64,000 bases of DNA from Larus michahellis. Its lineage: Eukaryota > Chordata > Aves > Charadriiformes > Laridae. Shown in pieces: positions 24,208-37,258 of this stretch. Numbering within the stretch: the stretch's first letter is position 1; the number at the start of each line of letters is the position of its first letter. The notes below the pieces were generated by a model. The model was not told the DNA's origin. It made no database searches and was given only the letters and a program-made list of their open reading frames with translations. The translations under genes were made by a program, and so were the position numbers. The stretch is from assembly GCF_964199755.1 (NCBI RefSeq), contig NC_133901.1, positions 43,679,418 through 43,743,417 of the forward strand. Direction: 5' to 3'.

Positions 24208-27200
24208 TATACCTTGCTTATCCTGTGGCTGTTAGGTCTGTGCAAGTGAACCAAGTTTTCATTGCTGCATGAGTTACCAGAATGTAGTTCCAGATTTGCC
24301 ACACGCTCCACTAATCTCAAGCAGCAGGGTGGCAAAAGGGGTAAGATATAGCTCTCAGCATCCTATTACAAACAGCAGGACTAGCTCAGGGAGTCTCTCT
24401 CTGACCCTCGGGCTGTGCTGAGGGTTTATCATGGGAAACGGACACATCCTGATAGATCTCATCCCCTCAGAAGAAAACAGGGCCTAGAAACCACCATGAC
24501 AGTGCAGCCATCGGTCATCTTCCCAACTAGGTTCTTCATTCAGACACATGGCCTTGCTGTCCAGAACCAGTAAGAGATTGCTCTTTACTGTAACCCTTGA
24601 AATTGTGCAGGAACCTGTGAGTCATGCAGAGCTATTCATACCTCCTCTCCTCATCCTCTCCTATGGTTTGTGTCACTTCATCCTCTGATGGGCCAGAAAG
24701 TTGAGAAATTACAAGCGTAGTCTTACAGGCAGTAGGCCACATATGCTGCTCACACCTGGGCTTCAGAGTTGGGCAGCCTGTATCTGCTGATCGCCACTGA
24801 AGGGGTAAGCAACAGACAGGCTGCAAAATGGTGTGGGTGGTACACTTTAGACAAAGGCCAAAGACCGATGGAGCAGAGGGGTACGTTTTAGCCAAGGACA
24901 AAGCAAAGGCACCAGAGGGTCTTTGCTATCTGTGCAGGGCAGACAGGACACTAATTTGCACCATCTGAACCAAGTGGTCTCAGAGGCAGTAAGCAGAAAA
25001 TCTTACAGTTAGAGGTGTCTCAAAGTGATCTCCTGAGCCAGACTTTTGGCAGGCGTAAATCAGCAGAGCTCCTTTCAAGTCAATCAATCCATATTGACGT
25101 GAGCAGTTGAGAGAACCTCCTCTCTCCAGGAGAATGTCCTGAATACCACTTTTCCCTTGGGGGCAAACTAGATTTACAAATGCTTACAAATCTAAGTTAT
25201 TGTCATAGGGATTTTGTAAACCGTGAACAAAAACTGATTTATTCGTTGCTACCCCCCTACTGGGGGATATTGAAATATCTTCCTGGTGCAAATCAATTTT
25301 TCATTTTTAAAACAGAATATTTAATTATCATCTATATTGATTTAAAACTATCTCAAATGGCATAGATGTTACTCAGAAAAAGATACAAGACAGGAGCGAT
25401 CCCTCTTGCAGTAAGCACTCACACACTTAGCAGGCATTTCTGACTGAGCAGGTTTTCCCACCAAAGGGCTTTTCCTCAGGAAGGCAAACCAAATGCTTGC
25501 TGGATAGCATGTGTACTATCCCAGGGGATATTTAGCTTCGAAATGATGCCTTGCCATCTCTCTTGGGTAGTAATTACAGTTGTGGTAAGATGTTAGTCTA
25601 ATCCCCCCTCCTTTTTCCTTTCCCCCTGCACTTTTGTCATTATCTGTAGGGATTCAGAAACGCGTGTGGATGAAAGAGCTCTGGGCTGTTGCAAGCCTTC
25701 AGGGAGGGAGCACTGAGCTGGTGGGACTCCCTTCCACAGGGTCTGCTGCTCCTCTAAGCAGAAGCAGAGCGTGTGCCCTTCAGCCCTGCGTGCTCCTCTG
25801 GGGGAGCAGTGGGGACACTGCCGCTCCCCAAGGCAGCTCTTGCACGCCTGGGCTGCAGCCGCTGGATGTGCTCTGAGCACATCCCCAAGCTCTCTGTAGC
25901 GAGGTGGGAAGACACAGAGACCTCAATTCCAATGCATCTAGTTTGAAAAGAGTTGTCTTTAACCCCTAGATAAGTTTTTTTATTTATTATGAGCGATTTT
26001 TTTTTTTTTTAGGCTTTTTAATGAAACACCGAATGCTCCAGCACCCATACTTTCTACCACATTAAGCATGAAGTCACTGTGCTAAAACACAATAAAGCAG
26101 TCAGAAAGAAATATATAGATTTCCACTTCGGGGGAGAAAAAAAAAAAATTAAAAAAAAATCTACACTGGCAGGCATTTTCCTTCTCTCCCTTCATTCGAT
26201 GATTTTACATGGTTGGTCATTACCTTACTGGCTGAATGTGTTCACATCAAATGGGAAAAAAAAAACCAACTAAAAAGGAAGACTCCTTTGTCTCTACCTG
26301 ATGTGATGAATATGTAAAATCCACTTGGACCAAGTCAGCCCACTGCATTCCCACATATCTCCATGTTTATTGGCTTGTCAGCTGAAAACCAGGCGAAAGC
26401 TCTCAACCAAGGAGCCTGATGATGAGTGCCTTGGAGATATTTTAAGTGGAAATGAGACCTCCTGTCCTTATTTCTAGCTAAATATGCAATACCTTAACTA
26501 TTATAGGTAACAGGGGAAGAACAACGGGCTCCCTAGGACAGAAGTAAATCTTTTATATTAATAAGCTGCCAGGAAAGGAACTGTTTTCTCAGTAAGTTAT
26601 ACAGCGATCTATTGATAGAGGAACGCTAGATGCTCGTCTAAATACAAGGATGTTAAAAGCAGGGATCACAACGTAAAATGTTGATGAGAATAATCAGAAC
26701 ATATCTGAGGTAGGAGTATATCTGTCTTCATATAAAAATACTGGGAAAAAAGTGATAAAGGTTGCAAACCTGCTGCTTTGGAACTACCATCTATCAAAGG
26801 CCAGGTGAAGGAAAATTATAATTGTCAACCTCAGGATTCCCTGAATTTGCTCACTCTGTGCTTAGTGGGAGAATAAATTCCCACACAGTTCATTCAATAG
26901 CTGCAGCATCAGGGCTACTCACAACTCTGAAGAAAGCAATTGCCAATTGACACAGCCCTTAAGAACTAAAGAGGAATGAGAGCATTCAGGAGAGCTCCTC
27001 TTTGCCACAAAACTGCATCTTTTGTTCACCATCCAAAACCTCCTAGCCACGACACCACCAATCCCCCCTTTTGCCAGTTCTCTGCCTTACTATGCCAGTG
27101 ATTCCCTCACCTCCCCCACACACCCTTTTTAAGTCACCATGGAAAAGTACTGCTGTAAATATTCACAACTATCCAAAATTATCCAAGAGAAGAACCTGGA

Positions 27201-27890
27201 CATCTTTCACCCATCTCAGTCTGAGGGAATTAACTAATGTATTTATTACCCTTCCTGTCCTCTAATTTTTGTTTAACTGAAGATCTAGCCATGAAATAGA
27301 AGGATTAAAAAGAAGCTGGTGTTACAGGCTTCATAGCCATTGTGGGCAAAAAAAGTATTAGCGGTCTCCCAAGGAAACTGCTCTCCTCACGCAGCCATGT
27401 ATTTAGAGTCAGGTGTTCCAGAATTTCTACAAAACCATTTGAATTGTCAGATAATTTTTTCAAGCAAAACTGTGTTTTCTCTTCATTCCTATGAGACCTT
27501 TATGTGTCTGTATTTAAGAATCCATTAGCAGGACAAATAAAATAGATAAGTATTTTGACAGTAAGAAAGAGCTGTGAAAGACAGGTACCACTTCTTCATA
27601 TAGTCAGCAGATCTCCTGAGTGAACAGAAGCCTTACCATGCAACTTACGCGTGCTCAGGAAACGCCCACTCGTGCCTCTCTCTATCCATTGCAGGCCCTC
27701 ACATTTTTCTGTGCAGAACTTCCCCAGAGTTCTGAGCTCCACCAGACCCAGCGCGGGCCAACTCCGCTTTTACATAGTGCAAGCAAGCTCTCATTAATAG
27801 AGCAGGTAAAAAGAAAGACACAGTGCACTCCCCAAGTATTCAGCTCTTCAAGTCAGTTCTGGTTTAGGAGATAAATATGCAATGTGCTAA
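24208..27890. other. Unique non-coding stretch with A/T runs
   Basis: Contains a 14-T run at 25997-26010 and A runs at 26137-26159. A somewhat GC-richer patch at about 25660-25880 has opposing open frames of 80-95 codons on the two strands, the pattern expected of chance. No gene is supported. Confidence 0.6.
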
Positions 27891-27909
27891 TTTTTTTTTT
27901 TTTTTTTTT
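27891..27909. repeat. Poly-T run (19 T)
   Basis: Uninterrupted run in AT-rich unique sequence. Confidence 0.85.
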
Positions 27910-30346
27910 AAGGAATCAATATTTACTTAAGAGCAACAATAGCTCTTCCAGGGCCTTTTAAGTTTATCATACCACTGTGACGCTAATCTCTCTTAATGAA
28001 AATAAATTACTTCCCCTGAAGGATCAATCTTTTGGACACAAGACTGATTTTGTTTGCACTGCTTTATTCCAGCAGTTGCAGCTAATGGAGTGTCTGCTGT
28101 TTTACACCCACAACCAGAATAAGCTTCTTTCCATTCACAGCAAGCACGGTGCATGTGACATCACTGGAGTCCAAGCTATTTGGAATACAGCCGAGAGTAC
28201 TCTCAGAGTCTTTCACTTTTTTGAACTTTTATATCATGCTGCTTCTGCTCACATAAGACAGAAAATGAAAGCACAGTGTACTTGTGTAGCGTAACTAAGC
28301 AACAGGGCACAGCAGGGAGACCCAGTTATCTGGTGCTAATCATACCCCAGGGATGTGAAGCTCATGAATTAAGGGCCATTTTAACATTTATCATATTTCT
28401 TTTCATTTAAAGGTAAAAATAAATTATTTCTATAAACTGCTTTGATCCCTGGAAAATGCCTTCTGACATTAAATCCACTCCATCTGGCTCTCAGAGATTA
28501 GTATACCAAATACCTAACTGCCACTCAAAGTGCTCAGTCCAGAGCGATGGATCACCACCCCATTTCAAACATCCCAGACCAGCGTCACCTCCTCCCAGAC
28601 CTGGTCTGTGCTGTAAGGTGTCACTGCTGCAAGTCCACGAGTCCTCTGCTGGCCCCAGAGATCTCCTGACACTGGGGTGTAGGACTGGTGGGAGGCTGCC
28701 TTCATGCCCACAAGGATTCTGAGTTTGAATGTCCCCAAGCAGTAATTAAAATGACAATATATAATTTATGGCAGTCTGCTAAGAGCTGCATTTCAGCTCT
28801 GTTGGAGACAGGAGCAGCTCGGAATTCCCATAGCAGGATATGTACTGGCACGTCTCTCTCCACACCCAAGAAAAGGTGCGAGAAAAAACATGCATAAGAA
28901 AGTGGTAAATGTAATCTGAGCTCTTTTGGGCTCAGCTCAAACAGCGCTGTCCTGTCTTCTCATCACAAATGCCAGGACCGGAGGAACTCAGGGAAACGAT
29001 AGCCTCCCTCATTTCAGTGGCACTATCAGCAAAGTGGTGTCAGACACAATGGCTGCAGGCAACAGCATCAAGCCCAAAACACTCCAATTAATGCCATTAT
29101 TCAGAACTTGTATTTACCAGTTCCGTGGATGAATGTATCATATGATAACTATTTGGTGTTTTTACTTTATCCTGCCTCAAGGCAGGGGCTAAACGAACTA
29201 GTTAATGTCAATGTTCACCTGCTAGACTGTTTCTGTGAGTATTTTGATTTACTCAGGCCAGTCCAGTGCCAACAAGTCATTCCAGCAAGGTACTACGAAA
29301 AAGCACAGAGACAATCAGCGATTAAGATCCTTCAGTGACTGGACACGAGCTGCAGCGGATGGCAGTTATGTGAAATGGAAGTAATAATCTTTGAGCTCAG
29401 TTATTAGGGATAGGAATGCCTACCGTTGAGCACAAGCCTACACATGTAGCCAAAAGGTTTGTTGCACAGGCAATGCCAGAAGGCAATTATGGCAATTAGG
29501 TGGTCTTTTTGACCCATTTTAAATGGACTAATAGCAGGGATTATTATCAGCTGGTATTTTGTTCCAGTGATGATCTGGATCCTCCTGCACTGAGGATTCA
29601 GCACAAGCTGTGCAAGCACAAAGATAATTTCCGTCTAATTTGGCATGGTGCTGAGCTATGGGAGAGGAACAGGGGACCGCAGGGCCGAAGGAAACAAAGG
29701 CACGATCCCAGGCCCACGGGTGTCTGAGGCTCACAAACTAATAGCACAGCTACCTGCAAGGGCTGTTTGTTTTCATTTCCATGTAAGTAATGGTCATATC
29801 AGCAGTTCAGGGTTGCTGCTTCGTCTCCAAGCCTGATTTCTTGTGGCGTATGGAGTAAGGCAAGGGAATACAGCAGCATATAGTTATTATTTCTCAAGTC
29901 AAACACTGCCCTGCTAGGCGAGAGCCGAGTCTCAGCGTCGGGAGGTCGCCTTCTTTTTGTTAGCAGTGGATTCCTTCAAAGGACAAACACCCAGAAGCAG
30001 AAAACAGAGCTCATTTGAGCGAAGAGGGGAAATGACCTGCTGCAGTTACAACCTGTTAAAAAGTGTAAAAGCAGTATTTTGTGCATTACTTAAAGCCAAG
30101 AGGAAATAATGTTTCCACTCGGAAGACGGCACAGGAAAAGTGTTTAGTGTTGGTGCCAGGGAAAGCAAGTCTAGAGGGTTCACGGGAAGACAGAAGAAGG
30201 AAAGTGACTCTCTGACAGGAAGGAGGTTCCTCTCTGATCAGCTGCACATCTGAAGCGAGCACAGGAGGCACGTGCCTCCCACAAATCTCTTGTAATTTCA
30301 CCACCAGCAAAGTCATTAGCTATGCTGGGAAAAAAGGCAAATACTC
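27910..30346. other. Unique non-coding stretch
   Basis: No gene or interspersed repeat is recognisable. It holds a CTCF-like core at 28641-28652 (listed separately) and a 12-bp palindrome GAGAGTACTCTC at 28193-28204. Confidence 0.6.
28641..28652 (-). promoter_or_regulatory. CTCF-like core motif (weak candidate)
   Basis: Read on the minus strand, CCAGCAGAGGAC matches the textbook vertebrate CTCF core CCASYAGRKGGC at 11 of 12 positions. One-mismatch hits are expected a few times by chance in 64 kb, so binding is unproven. Confidence 0.25.
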
Positions 30347-30526
30347 TTTTTTTTTTTCTCTTTTTTTTTTTTTTAATATTTGCTCCACTGTTTCTCAGCA
30401 GCTCTGTAGCTCAGCTTTCTAGAACACAAAGAATACAAGCAGTTTTCCTCAGCAATCTTACTAAGAAGGACATCTGGCACTTAAAGCAGCTTACTTTTTT
30501 TCCTTTTTTTTTTTTTTGTGTGTGTG
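30347..30526. repeat. Cluster of T-rich tracts
   Basis: 11 T, CTC, then 14 T (30347-30374). About 120 bases later there are 7 T, CC, then 14 T running into (GT)n (30495-30526). The sequence between them is unique. This is low complexity, not an assignable element. Confidence 0.75.
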
Positions 30527-33500
30527 AAGCACTTTAGGTTCTTAGCTCCAACTGAAGGATCTATTTTTGCTCCTCAGCAGAAAAATCAGGTTATGCCCAC
30601 TTTAATGGAGGCTAAACAGCAAGTCGTTGAGACATAAGTTCTCAATTGCTTAGTTGCTGTACTGGACATGAAAAGATTTTTCACATATAGAAAAGGACTA
30701 ACCGCCTGATGGTGAGGGCACCCTCCCTGGGGCGGGGGGCAAGAAGCCAAGGGCCCAGCCCTTGCTTGGCTCTCTGCCCACCTTCCAGAAGCCCGTACTA
30801 AGGCAGTCTCGGTCCCCAGGGCCCTACGAGAGCGCCTGACAGAAAGAAGCGGCAGGAAGACATACACCAAAAGAGCTGATGGTCTATTGGACTGGTTACA
30901 CCAGAAGATGGATGAAAACATGCCGGAGAACAGCAAAGCCTGGGCTAACGAAGTACGCTTCATGCATTCCTTGTGTCCTTCCAAATTAAATATTTAATCA
31001 AAACCTGTTCACTACAATGAACAAAGGGCCTGTGAGAGAACTACTGTCTAGCTCTAGTTGGCCAACCAAAAAAGCCAGAGATCTACAAACAAGATTTCTC
31101 CTGTCCTTTGGGGATCAGCAGCATTTCTATCACAGTGTTTACAGGCACCAGTTACAGTTTTCAAGAAGAAAAAGCAGGAAGCTGGTCCATTGCTCTAAGT
31201 ACTAATCTGAGAGCAGGGAATTATCATCAGCATTGAGACAATGGTTCTAGTCACAACAGGGTGTTGTAAACCTCAAGAGGCCAGGCTAAGTCTCCCTGTC
31301 CAACAAGACAGAGAAATAATGAGAAGACTATAGGTCACATCAGCAGAAATGCAATAAATGTAACATTTCTCAAGGGAAACTAGGAGAACGGACTAACAGA
31401 GTTAAACAGTCATACTGTTGCTTCTGCAGTGCTGACGTACTGCGACCATCACAGCAGTGGCATGCAGAAGTAACCACTAGAGCTTTGCCAATGTGAGGTG
31501 TGCCTTTGTCCTCCTGTGACTGCTTCCAGCTCTCTCCCCAGCTCACCATGGCTCCTGCTTATCACCACAGGATGCCACAGAATGGGTTAATGCTTTCTGG
31601 AGCTGAGACACAAAGCTCAGCTTGCTCCTCTCCAGGAAGCTCCTTCACCATTGCTGCTCACAGGGCTGTTAGTGGACACCTCCTTTAGGCTGGTATTACA
31701 ATGCAGCTTGCTTTATAAACTGGCTGCCATTAAATCAGGCTGAATTGAGGACCCAACAGTAAATTAGGAGGAAGATCTTGGGAGTGCCTAGGTATTATGG
31801 TCTTTGGTTTTTCAGATTATGCAGCTCCACTTTACGGATACACAAATTGCAGAGTGTAAATCATTAATATCTAATTCGGGGAAGTCACTGGAATGTAACT
31901 GCTGTGTAGGCAAATGAAAATATAAAGGTATCAGCAATATATTCATTTTGTAGTGCTCCACATGGAATGAGGAGCTGTAGTTTATAGATACAAAACTTCT
32001 TGCCTAGAGGGGCAGCCCTCCTTTTATCTAGATTAATTCCTAAGAAAAGCCTAATGCTATCTGGCACTCTTCAGATCAAAGTAATTGGCTTATTTGGAAG
32101 ACTGAAGAGAGTTTCCTAGTAGTGGCAAGTGAAAAGACAGCCCGAGGAACTGAGGTACCAAATCCAACTGCTCCACACGTCACTTTGCATTTCTCTGGAG
32201 AGCACTGTCACTTAAGTCCCACTGTTTACTATCTCGGATACCATTCATGTTGTGCAAGGTACAGAAAAGACGTTAACAGAATACACAGAAGAAAATGCCT
32301 CTTCTTGCTTTGTGAGCCACTGTCCTTGAAAACATTTGGTCTTTTTCCAGGGTGAGGGTAGCAAAGATTATTTTTTGACTGAAAGAGATTGATTCTATAT
32401 AAACAAGTATCTCAGCATAGTCAGAGAACAGCTAGAGACGCCAAAAGTAGTCTTGTACAGATCCATGAAATGTAATCAAAGCAAGGGATGGGTCAGGCAA
32501 TCTCTTACTGAACAGGAAAATTAAAGATTCTCCAAGGAAATATGAGCCGAAATGCAATTGGGCCTTTTGCTTTTAATATCCTAGTGTTTGCCATCTGCTA
32601 TTTGATGTTCTGAATTCTTATTTAAACCCCGTTTGACAAACAGAGCTTGATAGAAGAAAAATTAGAAGTTCACAATGAACACATAAGCTCCTGTGGAAGT
32701 CTCCTCCGTAAATCTTCATCTACACTGATCTTACCTAGTGGAGCACAAACCTGAGGTTGTCATAAAAAGAACCTCATGAAGTGCGATATCCCACCTGAAG
32801 GGAGGCTTTTGCTTACAAATATTTTCCTGACGTTTCAGGAGAAATCATTATCCTGTTTTACTTCTCATCCAAAAACATTGCAGAGGGCAGCCGTTTCCTT
32901 CTAAATCTTCATCATACTGCACTTCAATGATATTTCAAGAGTGCTCTGTGTGGATTTAAAAGCATCTTCTAAATGTAGATACTTTGCTTACAGTCTCCAG
33001 AGGAGATACATGGCCTTAACATCCCTTGGTTCACCTGGAGAAGTGGTTCCACTCAATAGCTGACACAAAGCAGCCTGATATTTTTGTGTTAAGATTTCTT
33101 TGGGCCACACTTATCCCTTTCAGTACCTTTTGAGTAAGGTTATTTTCTTATGCAAAAGGTGCCTGGAAAGTCACAATATCGAAAGTAAATCATTATGCCA
33201 ATGCTAAGTGAGAGTTTAGAGAGTCTGGGAGCATGGGGAGAGATCCCAGATGAAAGCAGATCATTGTTAATTAAATACAGTTCCACTACTGATCTAAATT
33301 TTGTAAGTAGATTTGTATGCAATAGATTTGTATTATTTTGTAAGTAAATCTATATTCAGACTAGCCCTACTCATAAAAATACTCCATCCGTTTGTTCTCT
33401 ATAGATCCCATTAGCTCTTCTCCACTAGTAACATGACATCCAGTTTTCAATTATACCAAATCAATATAGGTTTATTACCATACAGTGTTTCCCTTTCGAT

Positions 33501-34244
33501 TACATGGTATCTACTACAAACACACACTTTCCTCCACTAATTCTTTGCCCTAATGTACATCAAAAGAATAAACAAAAATCCTGTCTGTATTAAAAAAAGT
33601 AGGCAAACGTAACACCTGGTTTCTGCATGAGCACTCTCTAGACTCAGCTAATAGGATACATTTTAGAAGTATTGGCCAGCATGCACAGACCACCAGAAGT
33701 TTTCACTGTGGCTTTGCACACACTATAGCTAGAGAGGCTGCTGTTTAACAATGTATTATTCTGGTCATGAGGTCCCCTTAGGTCACTACAAGGGACTATT
33801 CTGTTTTAAAAGTGAACCTTTCTTCCTTATTTACATGGGGCTCAGTAATCCTGACCACCTTCTTCAAAGGGACAGATGCTTCATTCTTGCTTTCCCAAAA
33901 GCTTAGAATCTCCATGAAATCTACTGTCTTTAAGGGGAGAAGAGCAGTTTGTCATCTCCTTTCCCATGCCAGCTCTTGTTCTTGTTTTCCTTTCCTTCCT
34001 CCCACTGTTTTCCACAGGCCACCAGGAAGAAAGAGGGTTAGTCTTAAGAGAAGTCTGATGGCATGAACAGACTATACATTGGTCTGTGATGTGAAGAACT
34101 GTAACATTTCCTCTTTGATCTTGCTCTTTGAACTGTTTAAGTAGTCCTTGCACAAGGTTTAGAACCAGCTTCCCCACCTCCATGCACAGCACTGCCCAGC
34201 AAAGAGAACCCTGGACTGGGATGGGAAAATGTTTGGGGTTGGCA
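30527..34244. other. Unique non-coding stretch
   Basis: No gene or repeat is recognisable. The 132-codon minus-strand frame at 30586-30984 covers a GC-richer patch and resembles no known protein. 32400-33600 is AT-rich. Confidence 0.6.
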
Positions 34245-34317
34245 CTTTTTTTTTTTTTGGTGTCTGTGTTTTTTGTTGTTGTTCTTGTTTTGGGGTTTTA
34301 TTTTGGTTTTTTTTTTG
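34245..34317. repeat. T/G-rich low-complexity block
   Basis: T runs of up to about 13 alternate with GTT and GGGG units. On the minus strand it is the same A-then-C type of tract seen repeatedly on the plus strand elsewhere in the window. Confidence 0.8.
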
Positions 34318-34754
34318 AAACAGTCATAACTCCCTCACCTGCTACCACATGGTCATGGTGCTTCACTCCGAGCTTCTCATTTTGTCATTTGGCAGTAGGA
34401 CAGACGAGAAGGAAGAGCTACTCTCTCCCCTCACTTTCTACATGTGTGCACAGCTCTGATCACAGGTGGGCATCTGTAGATATTGTTCCATTCACCCCCA
34501 TTGTGGGCTATTCTTCCTGTCCTATGTGGACCTATGCAAACTGAGGATGGACTTAAAAAGTTCAGTTTAAAGGTGTTTTTTTGGACATGTATGGAGTAGA
34601 TAACAGAAATTCCTTTCTGTGACTTTTTCCTTAGTACTATTTGGAAAGAAATACAAGTCCTTCGCATGAATGCTATTCACACCGCTTAGGTGTCTAGCAA
34701 TACTGTTAATGTCCAGTTAGCCAGTGCATCCTAGTAGAAATTTTCTGTTTAGTA

Positions 34755-34780
34755 ACTGCCCCACACATTTCTGGGGCAGT
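34755..34780. repeat. Perfect 9-bp GC-rich hairpin
   Basis: ACTGCCCCA (34755-34763) pairs exactly with TGGGGCAGT (34772-34780) around an eight-base loop. No T run follows in either direction that would suggest a polymerase III end. Confidence 0.8.
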
Positions 34781-37231
34781 GGAATCCTATGGCTTATGTG
34801 GCTTATTAGTAACTTCTTAAGAATAGAAAAGATTAAAAAAAACCCAAACAAAACCACATCCAGTAGCGAAGAACCTAATTTCTTCTAGGTTCTTGTTTCA
34901 GGATAATGTAACTCAGATTTATTTTAAATTAATACTTGGGTGCTTCATACTTCACTAAAAAATACCAGATTCTTTAAGAGAGCTGCCACATGATGATTTG
35001 GTCACATTTAAGCAGAGACACTTAAGCAGAGTTGGGCAGCCATCCCAAAGACTATTTTTCATGCCCTGTTATCATTAACCATCACACAGTAAAAGCATAG
35101 AGAATCCTACTCTGGCACATAAAAATCCCATTTTGGAAAAGCCTCACTAGCAGCTATTTAGCAATGGTATTAATGCCAAAAAACCCCCAACCCACCCCAC
35201 ATATCAATACCTAACTGTGGAGCTGGAAGCCCAACAGAAGTCACCAATCCTGTATCACAAGATTAATGCTCCCTCTGAAGGGAACTGTGCATTTTTCTTG
35301 CTTCATCTCTATTGTCTGTCTTTTTTATTGGCTTAAAAAAAATAAATAGAAAAAGCCCATTACTTTGAGGCAAAGTAAAGCTGCAATGAAATAAGAAAAC
35401 CAGCTATTACTTTTTGTGTGAGTGAAATGGAATCTAACTAACAAAACCATACACAGGAGATGACCTTGTTTGTCTTATTCATTTCTCCACCTTTGTTTCA
35501 CTTAAGGAGTATGAAAATCAAATTCTTTTTGCCTGGTAAGAATAACTGACACCAGAAACCCTACGAGGGTTGTGAATGTCAGGGGAAATTGATAATGGAC
35601 AGTGTGAATTTCCCTAGTGGAACAGCACATCAATGACTCATTCAATTTGTCACCTGAGACCCCTAAAATTCAGACCAGTGGCAAACACTCTCACTCCCTC
35701 TCCCAAGTAAGCTTGTTTGTGATGAGGTCCTCCTTGCCCTTTCATTAACTTCGGGCTGACAGCCCACCAGGTATAATCCAGTTAGTAACAGTAGAGGTCC
35801 ATCAGTACCTCAGACATCATCCTCATTTGGGCATGCCCTTCTCATGCCCCTAAATACAAGTCCCGGATTTTACAGAGGGAAAGGATATCAATATGTCTTT
35901 TCATCACTAACACCAGCAGTATTTGCGCAAAGTCATATGCAAAAAAAGAGCAAATAAATGGTGTAGAAAAAGATAATTTCTACCATCCGTCTGCTACATT
36001 AGCAAAGAGGAAAGGATCTACACTCTTTGTAATGTTTCCGTTGCATTCGGCCAAGAGATTTCCAAATGTGACTGAGCAAATCAGCCCCAGCATGGACCAA
36101 ACTGTTTGCAGATTTAAATCCTGTTACGCTCCATGAAAGCAGTCCCATTTTAGCAGTATCCTTGTAAGTGGGCTTCACAAGTTCAAAAGAGATCACAAAT
36201 GAGATCTGCGTTTCACAGAGCTGCTGGGGTTTGATTTAGCCAGGACCATAAACTCCAGTCTGAGCGATTTACATCTCATGGCAAACCAGAGGCAGAGTCT
36301 GTGCTCCAGGCTGAGTCCTCATGTAACCCTCAATCCTAGTTTTGCCTCGAGAAGGAAACTATGAAACTTAGAAGCAGGCAGCGGCTGGATGCGAGGCCCA
36401 GGAGCTGTGCGAGTTACACATGCGGAGCTGTTTGGCTCGCTCTGGAGCTGCTGAGCTGTGCTGGGAGGAAGCGCCTCGGCCACATCTCAGGCAGCCGCCA
36501 TGAGGCACATGTTATCTTCTCATTTTCATTGGTGACTAGACTTCCCCCGTCTCCACAGTTTGCCATACTCAACAGATCAGAGATTCTGCTCCCTGCCTGA
36601 GGAGCACAGACTTTGTCTCTGTGACCACACCAGTCAGTATGCAGGTAGAACTGGCTGCCTTCAATTCTCAGATGGCCATGTGACTTCACTGACACAACCA
36701 GGATCACAATTTTCCTAAAAAGCAGACCTCGGTCCAGTCAGGGAAGAAAATCTTAACATAAAACTAACCTTTCTTTTAGGAATAATCTCAATATTCTGTA
36801 ATCGCTTAAAGCCCTGGAAAAGCTCACTCTGCTGCTTTCATTTCCTATCTACTTACTGTGGCTGCCTGCCATAGCCAAGAAAACACACTCAGTACTTAAT
36901 CTACTGCTTGCAGTTCTGGATCAAGAGCTGCATTTTCCACCTACCTGTTTATTTCCTCAAACAGCTTTTTAATTTTTCTCAGTTGTTCCTGTGCACTAGG
37001 AACTTGGGGACGCTTTCACTAGTGCTCCTGTCCCAAAATAAGCATCTAGATTATTGAAAGACATTAGCGTGCTCTGAAATTCAGACTCGTGGAGTCATAA
37101 ATCAACCATAAGGGTTTCTTTGCTTTTCAGTTTTCTGCCACGATGACTTTAATATTCCTTTGATACTATGATTGAATAGATACTTGCCAGAGTGTTGGCA
37201 TCGGGGATGGATACAGCCTCCAATGTAAATT

Positions 37232-37258
37232 GGGAGGAAGAGGAGGAGGAAGAAGAGG
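37232..37258 (+). repeat. 27-base polypurine tract
   Basis: Uninterrupted G/A tract built from GGA and GAA units. It is a possible triplex-forming sequence, with no gene context visible. Confidence 0.75.

Noticed and set aside
36360..36500. GC-rich patch as a first exon
   Set aside because: Too short, CpG density is modest, and both strands have similar open frames without a recognisable product.
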